Assembly: GCF_010384365.1 (NCBI RefSeq)
Contig: NZ_CP048397.1
Location: 2,480,001-2,544,000 of the forward strand
Origin: Streptomyces sp. S4.7
GTDB taxonomy: Bacteria > Actinomycetota > Actinomycetes > Streptomycetales > Streptomycetaceae
Direction: 5' to 3'
Length of the DNA stretch: 64,000 nucleotides
The notes beneath the pieces were generated by a model. The model was not told where the DNA came from. It ran no database searches and saw nothing but the letters and a program-made list of their open reading frames with translations. Below, one piece after another: positions 43,188-52,404 of the stretch (the stretch's first letter is position 1; the number at the start of each line of letters is the position of its first letter). Both the position numbers and the translations under genes were made by a program.

Positions 43188-43949
43188 TCACGCCGCGGTG
43201 GCCAGCGCGCCCGCCGGGGCGTCCCGGTACAGGAAGGCCCGTTCGACCGCGGACCATGTGGTGCTCGTCACGACGTACAGCGCGGCTGCCAGCGGCACCA
43301 CGCCCACTGTGATGAGCGTCGCGAAGGACATCAGCGGCATCAGCTTGGTCATGGCACCCATGCCTGGCATCTGCTGCCCGTCCGCCCCGGCCGTCGGCAT
43401 CGGCATGGCGGCCATCTGGCGCTTCGTACGCCGGTAGTTGAAGGTGGCGACGGCCACGACGATCACGAAGAGCGCGACGTACACCAGGCCCGCTCCCCCG
43501 AAGATCCCGCCGTCGGCGAGCGCGTCCTTCCAGCGGTCGCCGAGCGGCGCGGCGCCGAGGGAGTGGCCAAGCAGTTCGTTCGGGCTGCCGCCGATCTCCC
43601 GGCTGGAGAAGAGGTGGTACATCAGGAAGAACGCGGGGATCTGGAGCAGGCTGGGCAGGCAGCCCGCGAGCGGGGAGACCTGCTCCTTCTTGTGCAGCTC
43701 CATGATCGCCTTCTGGAGGCGTTCGGGGTTCTTGGCGTGCTTCTTGCGCAGGGCGGCGATCTGCGGCGAGAGCTTGGTGCGGGCCTTCTGGCCACGGGCC
43801 GCCGCCCGGGAGAGCGGGTGGACCGCGAGCCGTACACAGGCGGTGAACAGGATGATCGCCGCGGCGGTCGCTCCGCCCTGGAAGAGGGGCTGGAGCAGGT
43901 CGGCGAAGTGCCCGACCAGGGAGGCGAAGCCGGACAGGAAGACGGACAT
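43188..43949 (-). CDS. YidC/Oxa1-family membrane insertase paralogue
   Basis: Membrane-protein insertase, 253 residues, shorter than the main actinobacterial YidC beside rpmH-rnpA, so a second paralogue. TMs: ATAAAIILFTACVRLAVHPL, LAGCLPSLLQIPAFFLMYHL, LVYVALFVIVVAVATFNYRR, LMPLMSFATLITVGVVPLAA. The cytoplasmic hairpin ALRKKHAKNPERLQKAIMEL and the Arg in the groove (ACVRLA) are present. Ribosome-binding basic C-tail is lacking. The gene beside it encodes a small membrane protein often found next to this paralogue. Confidence 0.9.
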   Translation of the reverse strand: MSVFLSGFASLVGHFADLLQPLFQGGATAAAIILFTACVRLAVHPLSRAAARGQKARTKLSPQIAALRKKHAKNPERLQKAIMELHKKEQVSPLAGCLPSLLQIPAFFLMYHLFSSREIGGSPNELLGHSLGAAPLGDRWKDALADGGIFGGAGLVYVALFVIVVAVATFNYRRTKRQMAAMPMPTAGADGQQMPGMGAMTKLMPLMSFATLITVGVVPLAAALYVVTSTTWSAVERAFLYRDAPAGALATAA

Positions 43950-44076
43950 GGGTGAGCCCTCCGAGGGTCTCGTCGTGCCGGAAGGAAGGCGCGGCGCGGG
44001 TGGTGCGGCGCGGCGCGGTTCGGCATGACGACCCGCGTGGGGGCCGATCGCTCGGGAGGTGGGGTCGGCGAAGGCC

Positions 44077-44409
44077 CTACGCGGTCGTCAGGAGGGGACG
44101 ACCGGGCGCTCGTGGCCTGGTGCGGCCTCGCGCGTCGGGATCTCGCTGCGGCAGGAACGCCGTTCGTTGCTCGCGGTCGCGGATCGCCGTACGGACCCGG
44201 GTGGGCGGCACGGCGGGCGCGCACCGGGCCGAGATGACGGCGGCGGTGGCGAACGCGGTGGAGGCCGCGGCGGTGGCGGCGAGGGCGACGGCGGCGGAGA
44301 GGCTGCCGGCGTCGACGAGGAGGATCTGGGCGAGGCCGAAGAACAGGAAGAACAGCGGTGCGGCGGGGCGGGGCAGCCGGACGGCGCGTCGTACGGCGCG
44401 TCGGATCAT
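44077..44409 (-). CDS. small membrane protein, DUF6412-like
   Basis: 110 residues with two hydrophobic helices (APLFFLFFGLAQILLVDAG; VALAATAAASTAFATAAVI) and a conserved-looking tail (RTAFLPQRDPDARGRTRPRA). I recall this pattern as DUF6412, a family found beside the small YidC paralogue in Streptomyces. ATG 44409 behind GAGGGGAA. It reads into the YidC gene 127 bases later on the same strand; a substrate or helper of YidC is inference only. Confidence 0.75.
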   Translation of the reverse strand: MIRRAVRRAVRLPRPAAPLFFLFFGLAQILLVDAGSLSAAVALAATAAASTAFATAAVISARCAPAVPPTRVRTAIRDREQRTAFLPQRDPDARGRTRPRAPGRPLLTTA

Positions 44410-44495
44410 GGCCTGTTCCCCTCGTCGTTTCCGTGCCGGGTCCTGTGCCGGATGGCGTGCCGCGGGCCTCTCAGGGCTTCGGCGCCCTCCAGCCG

Positions 44496-45026
44496 TTATA
44501 CACGATCCGTTTCGACAGGCAGAAGCAGGCGTCGGGGCGCGAGCAGCGCCCGGCTCACCGGATTGTCCGGGTCCGGATCCAGTCCGCGTCCCGGCTGCAT
44601 CTCCACGTCGTGCGGCGGTACGGCCGTCCCGCAGGCCGGGCACTGGCCGTAGGAGCCCAGTTCGGTACCGCACGCGGCGTGCGTGAACACCCGCATCGGC
44701 AGGACACCTTCGATGTGTTCGCGGCCCCAGAGCCCGAGGGAGCGCAGGACGGGCCAGAGCGCGAGGCCGCGCTCGGTCAGGACGTACTCGTCGCGCGGCG
44801 GCGACTCCTGGTAGCGCCGCTTCTCCAGGACGCCGGCCTGCTCCAGGCTCTTGAGGCGGGTGGCGAGGACGGCGCGGGGGACGCCGAGGTGGACGAGGAA
44901 GTCGTTGTAGCGGCGCACTCCGTAGAAGGCGTCGCGCACGACGAGCAGCGTCCAGCGCTCGCCGACGACCTCCAGCGCGCGGGCGATGGAGCACTGCTGC
45001 GTGGAGTAGTCCTTGCCGAGGGCCAT
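44496..45026 (-). CDS. HxlR-family transcriptional regulator
   Basis: Winged-helix regulator, 176 residues. HxlR signature: CSIARALEVVGERWTLLVVR, RRYNDFLVHLGVPRAVLATR and wing VLEKRRYQESPPRDEYVLTE. The C-terminal third is an extra domain with a possible zinc site (CGTELGSYGQCPACG). Divergent from the MFS exporter with paired operator-like repeats between, so it most likely represses that exporter and itself. Confidence 0.92.
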   Translation of the reverse strand: MALGKDYSTQQCSIARALEVVGERWTLLVVRDAFYGVRRYNDFLVHLGVPRAVLATRLKSLEQAGVLEKRRYQESPPRDEYVLTERGLALWPVLRSLGLWGREHIEGVLPMRVFTHAACGTELGSYGQCPACGTAVPPHDVEMQPGRGLDPDPDNPVSRALLAPRRLLLPVETDRV

Positions 45027-45048
45027 GGGCCCACCTTAGCAAAATCAA

Positions 45049-45109
45049 GGTTCAATGAACGAACTCACCATGTTACCGTCGACCCATTCCTGAGTTCATT
45101 CACCGAACC
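45049..45109. promoter_or_regulatory. paired inverted 19-base operators for HxlR regulator
   Basis: GGTTCAATGAACGAACTCA (45049-45067) and TGAGTTCATTCACCGAACC (45091-45109) are inverted copies matching at 16 of 19 positions; each holds smaller GTTC/GAAC symmetry. They fill the divergent region between regulator and exporter, as expected of HxlR operators overlapping both promoters. Confidence 0.65.
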
Positions 45110-45129
45110 CTGAAAGGTGGCGCCTCGCC

Positions 45130-46530
45130 ATGCCCTCCTCGCCCATAACCGCGAGCCCGGCCGCCGCCACCGCCTCCCGCGGCACCGGGCGCCCCGGGGC
45201 CACGCTCGCCGTCACCAGCGCGGCCACGACCGTCGCGCTCATGAACTACACCGTTCCGATGCTCGCGCTCCCCGATCTGACCGCCGACTTCGGCACCGCG
45301 ACATCGGCGCAGGCATGGCTCCTCAACGGCGCCCCGCTCGGCCTCGCGGCCCTGCTGCTCGTCGCGGGCAGCCTCGCCGACGACTACGGCCGCCGCAGAC
45401 TCTTCCTCGCGGGCACCCTCGGCCTCGCGCTCACCACCGGACTCGGCGCACTCGCCGGCTCCACACTCACCTTCACCCTCGCCCGGATCGCACAGGGCGC
45501 CTCCAGCGCCGCGATCATCGCCAGCAGCCTCGGACTCCTGGTGCACGCCTTCCCGGCCGGGCCGGGCCGCATCAGGGCCACCGGCGTCTGGGGAGCGTTC
45601 GTCAGCGCGGGAATCGCCACCGGGCCGCTGCTCGCCGGGGCGCTGGGTACGTACGGCTGGCAGCAGCCGTACGCCGTACTCGCCGCCGCCGCCCTCGTCA
45701 TCGCGGTCCTCGCCTTCCGTACGCTCGGCGAATCCCGCGCGCCCCGCGGTGGCCGCCCCGACGTGGCGGGCGCGGTCGTACTGGGCCTGGCCATGACCGC
45801 GCTGCTCAGCGCGCTGACGCTGGGCCGCGACGGATGGCTGCGTACGCCCGTCGTCCTGCTGCTGGTGACCGCCGCCGTACTGACCGGCGTCTTCGCCGCC
45901 GTGGAACGGCGCGGCGGCGCCCCGCTGATCGAGCCGCGGCTGGTGGGCCGGCGGCCGTTCCAGGCGGCGACGTCCGGAGCGCTGTTCACGGGGCTGGCCG
46001 TGATCGGGCTGTTCAGCTACCTGCCCGCACTGCTCCAGCGGACGCTCGGCATCTCCCCGATGGGCGCGGCATGGCTGTTCGTGCTCTGGTCGGGCACGGC
46101 CTTCCTTGTCGCCCTCCAGGCCCGCCGTCTCGCGGGCCGTGTGGCCGCCCGCCACCAGCTCGCGCTCGGCTTCGCCCTGCACGCGGCGGGCGCCCTGTCG
46201 ATGCTGGGCGCGGTCGGCGCCGGGTCATGGGCGCGGCTGCTGCCGGGGCTCTTCGTCGCGGGCGTGGGCAGCGGCCTGCTGAACGCCGCCCTGCCCCGCC
46301 TGTCCGTCGAGTCCGTGCCCCAGGAACGCGCGGCGATGGGCTCGGGCGCGAACAACACCGCCCGCTACATCGGCTCGGCGGCGGGAGTCGCCCTGATGAT
46401 CGCGGTGGCGACCTCGGCGGACACCCCGGAGCACGGCACCGACCTGGCGATCCTGGTGTCGGCGGGCGTGACGTTGCTCGGGGCGGTGCTCGTACTGGCT
46501 TTGCGGGAGGGCGTGAAGGCGCGGAACTGA
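45130..46530 (+). CDS. MFS drug-efflux transporter (EmrB/QacA type)
   Basis: Inner-membrane proton antiporter, 466 residues, about 14 transmembrane segments. Motif A-like GSLADDYGRRRLFLAGTLGL, motif C-like region GVWGAFVSAGIATGPLLAGA, and late helices through LLGAVLVLALREG. ATG 45130 sits behind GAAAGGTGG. Divergent from the HxlR gene. Substrate unknown; the regulator type suggests response to a toxic small molecule. Confidence 0.92.
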   Translation: MPSSPITASPAAATASRGTGRPGATLAVTSAATTVALMNYTVPMLALPDLTADFGTATSAQAWLLNGAPLGLAALLLVAGSLADDYGRRRLFLAGTLGLALTTGLGALAGSTLTFTLARIAQGASSAAIIASSLGLLVHAFPAGPGRIRATGVWGAFVSAGIATGPLLAGALGTYGWQQPYAVLAAAALVIAVLAFRTLGESRAPRGGRPDVAGAVVLGLAMTALLSALTLGRDGWLRTPVVLLLVTAAVLTGVFAAVERRGGAPLIEPRLVGRRPFQAATSGALFTGLAVIGLFSYLPALLQRTLGISPMGAAWLFVLWSGTAFLVALQARRLAGRVAARHQLALGFALHAAGALSMLGAVGAGSWARLLPGLFVAGVGSGLLNAALPRLSVESVPQERAAMGSGANNTARYIGSAAGVALMIAVATSADTPEHGTDLAILVSAGVTLLGAVLVLALREGVKARN

Positions 46531-46617
46531 GCCGCCGCGTCCCTACCACGGGACCTCCCCCGCCTCTGTCCCGAACACACTCGGCCCCGGCGGACGTACA
46601 GCAGTACCGTGTGGACC

Positions 46618-47616
46618 ATGCGCCCCGACATCCCTGCCGACCACACCACTGAAGCCGAGCGCCTGCTGCGCACAGCGGCCCAGTACCCCGAGGACCGCGA
46701 ACCCCTGCTGCTCCAGGCCGCGGCCCACCTGGAACTGGCCGGCGCCCGCGACCGCGCCACCGGCCTCTACGACGATCTCCTCACCGGCGCCCCGGACCAC
46801 CCCCACCTGGTGAAGGCGCTCAAGGCCGCGAACCTGTGGGAGTACGGCCACGAGGCGGAGGCCCGCGCGATCATCGAGGGCCTGCGCATCGCCGAACCGC
46901 TGGAGCCGGCGCCCTGGGAGATCGTGGCGGAGACGCTGGAGGCCCACGACGAACTCGAAGCGGCCCACGACTCCTACACCACGGCCCTGAACCTGCTCCT
47001 GACCCCGGGCGAGGAAGTCCCGTACTCCGCGGGCTCCCTTCTCCTCGGCCGCCACCGCCTGCGCCGGCTGCTGGGCCTGGAGCACGACGACTGGGACGCC
47101 CTCGGCGACCAGGTGAACAAGACGGCCGTCCCCCTCGACGAACTGCACGACCCCAAACGCCTCTGGGCCCTCGGCTCCGACAACCCGGCCGAACTCCAGG
47201 CCGAGATCGCCCGCCTGCGGGCCGAGTTGGGCTCGTACCGCTCGGCGCTCTCCCGCCCGTTCCCGGTCGCGGTCCTGCACTGGCCAGCCACGGAACTGAC
47301 GGAACTCCTCACGGCGTACCCCGAGTTGCGCACCGAGTACCCCTCCCGCGAGGCACACCTCGCCCAACTGGAGTCCTCCCTGCGCGAACTGGCCGCCGGG
47401 GGCACCCCGAACCTGGGCATCGTGACGGGCACGGTCCCCTCCTACGAGGCCTTCGCCGCCTCCGAGGGCACCTCCCCCTCGGACCCGAACCTGCTCCCCC
47501 AGTACGCCACCACCCTCGCGGCCCGCGGCCGCGCCACGGCCTGGCCCCCAGCCCGCAACGCGTCGTGCTGGTGCGGGTCGGGGGTGGCGTACAGGGATTG
47601 CCACGGGGTGGGTTAG
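46618..47616 (+). CDS. TPR-like protein with C-terminal SEC-C zinc motif
   Basis: 332 residues: N-terminal helical repeats (AERLLRTAAQYPEDREPLLL, AGARDRATGLYDDLLTGAPD) followed by a middle domain and the SEC-C zinc finger CWCGSGVAYRDCHG at the extreme C-terminus. SEC-C motifs occur in SecA and in many uncharacterised regulatory or chaperone-like proteins. ATG 46618 is used; a GTG 9 bases upstream is in frame. Ribosome site not evident. This is the last gene of ordinary high-GC chromosome before the defence island. Confidence 0.85.
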   Translation: MRPDIPADHTTEAERLLRTAAQYPEDREPLLLQAAAHLELAGARDRATGLYDDLLTGAPDHPHLVKALKAANLWEYGHEAEARAIIEGLRIAEPLEPAPWEIVAETLEAHDELEAAHDSYTTALNLLLTPGEEVPYSAGSLLLGRHRLRRLLGLEHDDWDALGDQVNKTAVPLDELHDPKRLWALGSDNPAELQAEIARLRAELGSYRSALSRPFPVAVLHWPATELTELLTAYPELRTEYPSREAHLAQLESSLRELAAGGTPNLGIVTGTVPSYEAFAASEGTSPSDPNLLPQYATTLAARGRATAWPPARNASCWCGSGVAYRDCHGVG

Positions 47617-47877
47617 TCCGCGTCATTTTCATTGCCTCCCAGCCCAAACCGGGCGTGTTTCGAGACCCGGAATTCGCTCTCGGAGCACGCCTGGATGGCG
47701 GGGCCAGACGTAGATGAACCTTCCGCCCAGCGTCGGCCCCACCCCGCACAACTGACCACTTTTCAGGAACGGATTCCCCTATGTCCTTCCTTTGCAGTAC
47801 GGTCACATTCCGTCCGCCGATTCGGGCCGCACCCTCCCCCACGCAGGCCCAAGCACTCTGTGTTCAAGGGAGCTTGC

Positions 47878-49413
47878 ATGCCCTACCAGCCGTCTACTGA
47901 CTGGCAGTTCGAGGTCCCAACGAGCGGCAGCAAGCGGCTACCTCCCGACTCGGGCTATGCCAACGCGCTGACCAACCAGGGGTACAGCTTCGAGGTAGCC
48001 ATCGCCGACCTCATCGACAACTCCCTTGATGCGGGGGCGAGTAATGTCGTCGTCCACTTCCTGCGGGACGATGACCGACTGCTCAGTCTGCTCATTGTCG
48101 ATGACGGCCGAGGGATGAACGACGCGGAGCTGGACGCCGCGATGACGGTGGGACGTCGGCGCGACTACGGCCCCGGCGCCCTCGGCATGTACGGCACAGG
48201 TCTGAAGGCAGCATCTCTCTCCCACGCGGGCGCTCTCACCCTCGTCAGCAAGACTAGGACGAGCCGGTCCGGCGGACGCCAGTTGACTGCCGCTTCTCTT
48301 GCCGACGGCTACCGCTGCGACACCGTTGCACCTGAGTACGCCCAGTCTCTGATCGACCGCTATGACGGCCTTATCCAATGGCATGGAACCGTCGTTCGCT
48401 GGGACCGGGTGCGCGCGTTCGAGACGGTCGAAGCCAGTCAGACTGACCAGTTCCTCTCTGAGGCGATGCACAAACTGGAAACCCACCTGGGGCTCTATCT
48501 GCACCGGTTTCTTGACCGAGGCGATCTCAACATTGACATAGTGGTGGAGGATGTCCACACTCGCGAGGAACTGGATCACAACCCAGTCGAGGCGCTCGAC
48601 CCTTTCAACTACCGAGTGCCCGGAAAATCTGGATACCCGCGCGTCTTCACCGCGCCCGTTGAAGGAATTGGCCACCTCAAGATGGCCGCCCACATCTGGC
48701 CGGCCAAGTCGCCGCGTGCTGAGTACAAAATGATTGGGCCGCTCGCCGAACGCCAGGGTTTCTACTTCTACCGCAACGATCGCCTGGTGCAGGCAGGCGG
48801 CTGGAACGGGCAGCGAGGAAGTAGCGACACCCACCTCAATCTGGCCCGGATCGCTCTTGACTTACCCTCTCAGCCCAACAGCGTCTTCAGCCTGGACGTG
48901 AAGAAGGTGGGAGTCACCGCGACCCCCGCTTTCGCCCGTGGCATCGAAAAGGCCGCAGACCATCAAGGGCGGAGCTTCTCTTCTTTCCTCAAAGATGCGC
49001 AAGCAGCCTATCGTGAGGGATCTTCACGAACCGAAGTGACCCGCAAATCCGTCATTCCACCAGGAAAAGGAATTGATCCAAGGATCAGGCGAGTCATCCA
49101 GGAAGAACTGTCAGCGAAACCCGGCGAAGACCCCATCACGGTCAGCTGGATTACGCTGCCCGCCCAGAAATTCTTTGAACTCGACCGAGATAACCGGGTA
49201 ATTCAGCTCAACAAGCAGTACCGCAGCGCCTTTAATGCAGGACGCCGTGGCGGCTCAAACGATGCCCCCATAACGAAGACGCTTCTCTACTTGATGCTCG
49301 AAGAACTTTTCAGTTTCGCGCGCTGGGAGAAAAAGCGGAGCGACCAGGTCGATTACTGGAACAGGATCCTGATCGCCGCCGTGGAGGCACAGCGAGACCG
49401 CTTCGCCAACTGA
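47878..49413 (+). CDS. MORC/MutL-like GHKL ATPase (defence)
   Basis: Predicted ATP-driven clamp-like protein, 511 residues. GHKL motifs: N-box ADLIDNSLDAGA (43-54, with Asp44 where MutL has the catalytic Glu), DDGRGM (75-80) and GMYGTGLKAAS (103-113), the last in MORC style. A transducer-like domain follows (about 200-380, ending VFSLDVKKVGVTATPAFARG), then a C-terminal region (about 400-511) ending in helices. ATG 47878 has AAGGGAG upstream. Codon 329 is TTA (48862-48864), the bldA-read leucine codon. First gene of an operon with Z1 helicase, NaeI-like and Vsr-like nucleases. MORC-type ATPases linked to Z1 and restriction genes are a described predicted class. Confidence 0.88.
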   Translation: MPYQPSTDWQFEVPTSGSKRLPPDSGYANALTNQGYSFEVAIADLIDNSLDAGASNVVVHFLRDDDRLLSLLIVDDGRGMNDAELDAAMTVGRRRDYGPGALGMYGTGLKAASLSHAGALTLVSKTRTSRSGGRQLTAASLADGYRCDTVAPEYAQSLIDRYDGLIQWHGTVVRWDRVRAFETVEASQTDQFLSEAMHKLETHLGLYLHRFLDRGDLNIDIVVEDVHTREELDHNPVEALDPFNYRVPGKSGYPRVFTAPVEGIGHLKMAAHIWPAKSPRAEYKMIGPLAERQGFYFYRNDRLVQAGGWNGQRGSSDTHLNLARIALDLPSQPNSVFSLDVKKVGVTATPAFARGIEKAADHQGRSFSSFLKDAQAAYREGSSRTEVTRKSVIPPGKGIDPRIRRVIQEELSAKPGEDPITVSWITLPAQKFFELDRDNRVIQLNKQYRSAFNAGRRGGSNDAPITKTLLYLMLEELFSFARWEKKRSDQVDYWNRILIAAVEAQRDRFAN

Positions 49414-49426
49414 AGGACGATCTGCC

Positions 49427-52351
49427 ATGACTGACGCGCTTACGGAAATCCATACGGCAGCCCTCACTGGAATGCTTCGCGGCCCAAAGCCCTTCGCCAA
49501 GTGGGCCGCCCTCGTGGCCGAAGATGATTTCCCTGACATTGACCTCTCCGAAGACGCTTTCCGCAAGCACCTCGCCGAATTGGGTGGGAGCCTTAGCGCG
49601 CTGTGGAGCCGCAGGCTCACCAAGTGGGACTTCGAAGAGCAGCCCACGTGGTCAACCGCCTCGGCACGCACCAGTGAACGACGGTCCGACATATACAGAC
49701 TGCTCGGCTTTGACGCGGAACTGCGGGCGGCACTAAACGAGACCGTTGAGGTCTCCAAGGAGCCCCGCCCAGCCGTCATCTGCTCTGACTTCACACCGTG
49801 GTACACACGTGAGCGTGCCGCATCAAAGGCCTTCTATTGGAACGCCTACGAGCGCGCGCTCCGCACCAAAGGGTGGTCTGAAGCCGCGATCGCAGGACTC
49901 GACGAAGCCAGTCGCGCAGTGGTGGAGCGGCTCACGAATCCCGAGCAGGAGGCCAGGCGACAGGCCAAGGGACTGGTCGTGGGCTACGTACAGTCAGGCA
50001 AGACGGCAAACTTCACCGGCGTGACGGCCAAGGCGATCGACGCAGGCTACCGCTTGGTGATCATCCTCAGCGGCACGCTTAATCTGCTGCGCGCACAGAC
50101 TCAACGCCGCCTGGACAAGGAACTCATCGGCCAGGAGAACATCCTGCGCGGGGCTAATCCAGCCGACCCGGACAGTCTCGTGGGCATCGACTACATCGGC
50201 GACGATGAAGAGTGGCCCACGTTTCTTTCCCATGGACAGCGTCCGGCGGATCTAAACGCATTTAACATCGAACGGCTTACCACTCGGGACAGAGACTACA
50301 AGAGCCTATTCCAGGGCATTGGCATGCTGGAAGTCCAGAAAGCCAGCCGCGACTTGCCTCTATACCACCCGGCTAATCTGCATCAGGCGGATGCCCGCAT
50401 CATGGTCGTAAAAAAGAACAAATCAGTACTCACCAATCTCGTCAAAGACCTCAAACAACTTCACGGACGGTTCGATGAACTACCCGTCCTGATCATCGAT
50501 GATGAGTCCGACCAAGCATCGGTTAACACATCAAATCCCGATAAATGGAAATCAGGCCGAACTACGCGTACGGCAATCAATGGCTTGATTTCGCAGCTAC
50601 TCGGGCTGCTGCCACGCGCCCAGTATGTCGGATATACCGCTACCCCTTTCGCCAACGTGTTCATCGACCCGAGTGATGCTGAGGATATTTTCCCGAGTGA
50701 CTTCCTCATCTCGCTACCGCGTCCCGCTGGATACATGGGAGTTCAGGACTTCCATGACTTCGACTCCTCCGGGATCGCCAAAGAGACACACGTCCGTGAC
50801 ATTGTCGACAAATCCGGCGACCGCCTTCAAGAAGCTATGGATGCGTATGTGCTCGCCGGGGCTCTCAAACTCTTCCGTGCTGACCATGGAATTGATAGCA
50901 AACCCTTCCGCCATCACACCATGCTCGTCCACCAGTCTGTCAGGCAGGACGATCACGCGGACCTGGCCCAGCGCATCACCTCCATGTGGCACAACGCCGC
51001 TTACACAGGAGTCGAAGGTCACGCCCGTCTTGCCGCCTTACTCCACTCAGACTTCGAGGTCCATTCCTCCGCCACAGGACCTGCACCCTCCTCGTACGAC
51101 GAGCTCAAACCATATGTTTTCCAGGCCCGCCAGAGAATCAACCGCGGAGGCAACCCGGTCATTGTGGTAAACGGCGACACGGACCGCTATTTCTCCCAGG
51201 TGGACCTGGATTTTGACCGGACACCCCACGTCTGGAAAATCCTGGTGGGTGGCACAAAGCTGTCTCGTGGATTCACCGTCGAGGGGCTGACAGTCACCTA
51301 CTACCGCCGGACAACGCGGCAGGCTGACACGTTGATGCAGATGGGGCGCTGGTTCGGCTTCCGGCCGGGATACCGGGACTTGGTGCGTCTCTACATCGGT
51401 CGCGCCGAGCCGCTGACGAAGAACAAGACACTAGATCTGTACGAAGCTTTCGAAGCCGTCTGTCGTGATGAAGAGAACTTCCGTGCACAGTTGACGATGT
51501 ACGCCGAACTGATTGATGGCGAGAAGCAATTGAGACCTGCGGAGATCCCTCCTCTGGTATCCCAGCACTTGCCAGGACTCAAGCCATCTAGCCGCAACAA
51601 AATGTTCAACGCCGAGCTGGTAGAGGTGCGTTCGCCAGGGCAATGGGTGGAACCGACCGCGTATCCAACGAGGGGCTCCGAACTTGAGGACAACACTAAG
51701 GAGTGGCTGCCGGCGTTGAAGGCCCTGAGTACGGACTTCACTGTCCTAGTCACTGTCTCCGATGCGGGCCGGGCAAACACGTCCTATCGAGCCAAGACGG
51801 CAGTCCTCAGTCACCAGAAGCTACTGGACATCATGAGCCGTCTCACATGGGGCCGACCAGATCTCTTCCAGCCCCACCTCGCTTATCTCAAGGACTCCAG
51901 TGACGCTGGCTGCGCAACTGACGATTGGGCACTGCTTGTTCCGCAGACCTCCGGACCCTCCAGCATCACGGCTAAAATCCTCGGGGCCCAGCCCCTAACG
52001 CTCGTGCAGCGTGGACGGAACGCCCGGGGGATCTTCAACCGCATTTCCGGCATGTCCCATCGCCAGTCAGCCGAGCGCATCGCCGGCCTGCACCCGCTCA
52101 GCGAGGACGACCCGGTGGCCACTCAACTCCATCGGCCCCGACGGGGAGCCATCCTTCTCTACCCCGTAGTTGACTCAACTCTGGGTACCCCCTCAGCTCT
52201 CGTGACCAACGGCAGCATCGACGCAGACAAGGTCGTCATGGCTGCCGCCTTTATTCCCGCTGCCGGACAGACGGGGAAGTCAGTACCCTTCGTTCGGTTC
52301 CGCACGAAGGACAAAACCCGGCGCGACAAGGCGATCGTCGAAGCATCCTGA
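49427..52351 (+). CDS. Z1-domain superfamily II helicase/translocase (defence)
   Basis: 974-residue ATPase of the Z1 family, associated with restriction and MORC/MutL-type defence loci. N-terminal helical region (1-170); Walker A GYVQSGKT (186-193); IIDDESD with D358-D359-E360-S361-D362; YVGYTATPFANVF; motif V-like TKLSRGFTVEGLTV; motif VI QMGRWFGFR (638-646). A C-terminal region of about 300 residues (LSHQKLLDIMSRLTWGRPDL) follows. Starts 14 bases after the ATPase gene with AAGGACG upstream. Codon 538 is TTA (51038-51040). Probably moves along DNA after recognition by a partner; coupling with the ATPase is inferred from gene order. Confidence 0.92.
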   Translation: MTDALTEIHTAALTGMLRGPKPFAKWAALVAEDDFPDIDLSEDAFRKHLAELGGSLSALWSRRLTKWDFEEQPTWSTASARTSERRSDIYRLLGFDAELRAALNETVEVSKEPRPAVICSDFTPWYTRERAASKAFYWNAYERALRTKGWSEAAIAGLDEASRAVVERLTNPEQEARRQAKGLVVGYVQSGKTANFTGVTAKAIDAGYRLVIILSGTLNLLRAQTQRRLDKELIGQENILRGANPADPDSLVGIDYIGDDEEWPTFLSHGQRPADLNAFNIERLTTRDRDYKSLFQGIGMLEVQKASRDLPLYHPANLHQADARIMVVKKNKSVLTNLVKDLKQLHGRFDELPVLIIDDESDQASVNTSNPDKWKSGRTTRTAINGLISQLLGLLPRAQYVGYTATPFANVFIDPSDAEDIFPSDFLISLPRPAGYMGVQDFHDFDSSGIAKETHVRDIVDKSGDRLQEAMDAYVLAGALKLFRADHGIDSKPFRHHTMLVHQSVRQDDHADLAQRITSMWHNAAYTGVEGHARLAALLHSDFEVHSSATGPAPSSYDELKPYVFQARQRINRGGNPVIVVNGDTDRYFSQVDLDFDRTPHVWKILVGGTKLSRGFTVEGLTVTYYRRTTRQADTLMQMGRWFGFRPGYRDLVRLYIGRAEPLTKNKTLDLYEAFEAVCRDEENFRAQLTMYAELIDGEKQLRPAEIPPLVSQHLPGLKPSSRNKMFNAELVEVRSPGQWVEPTAYPTRGSELEDNTKEWLPALKALSTDFTVLVTVSDAGRANTSYRAKTAVLSHQKLLDIMSRLTWGRPDLFQPHLAYLKDSSDAGCATDDWALLVPQTSGPSSITAKILGAQPLTLVQRGRNARGIFNRISGMSHRQSAERIAGLHPLSEDDPVATQLHRPRRGAILLYPVVDSTLGTPSALVTNGSIDADKVVMAAAFIPAAGQTGKSVPFVRFRTKDKTRRDKAIVEAS

Positions 52352-52404
52352 CCGGGGTAGCAACGGACCCTGTGGTCTATAGCAGAGAGTGAGTGATCTT
52401 CCGC

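Noticed and set aside
47617..47877. Attachment site or insertion-sequence end at the left edge of the defence island
   Set aside because: No transposase, tRNA or direct repeat could be seen; only a change in base composition.
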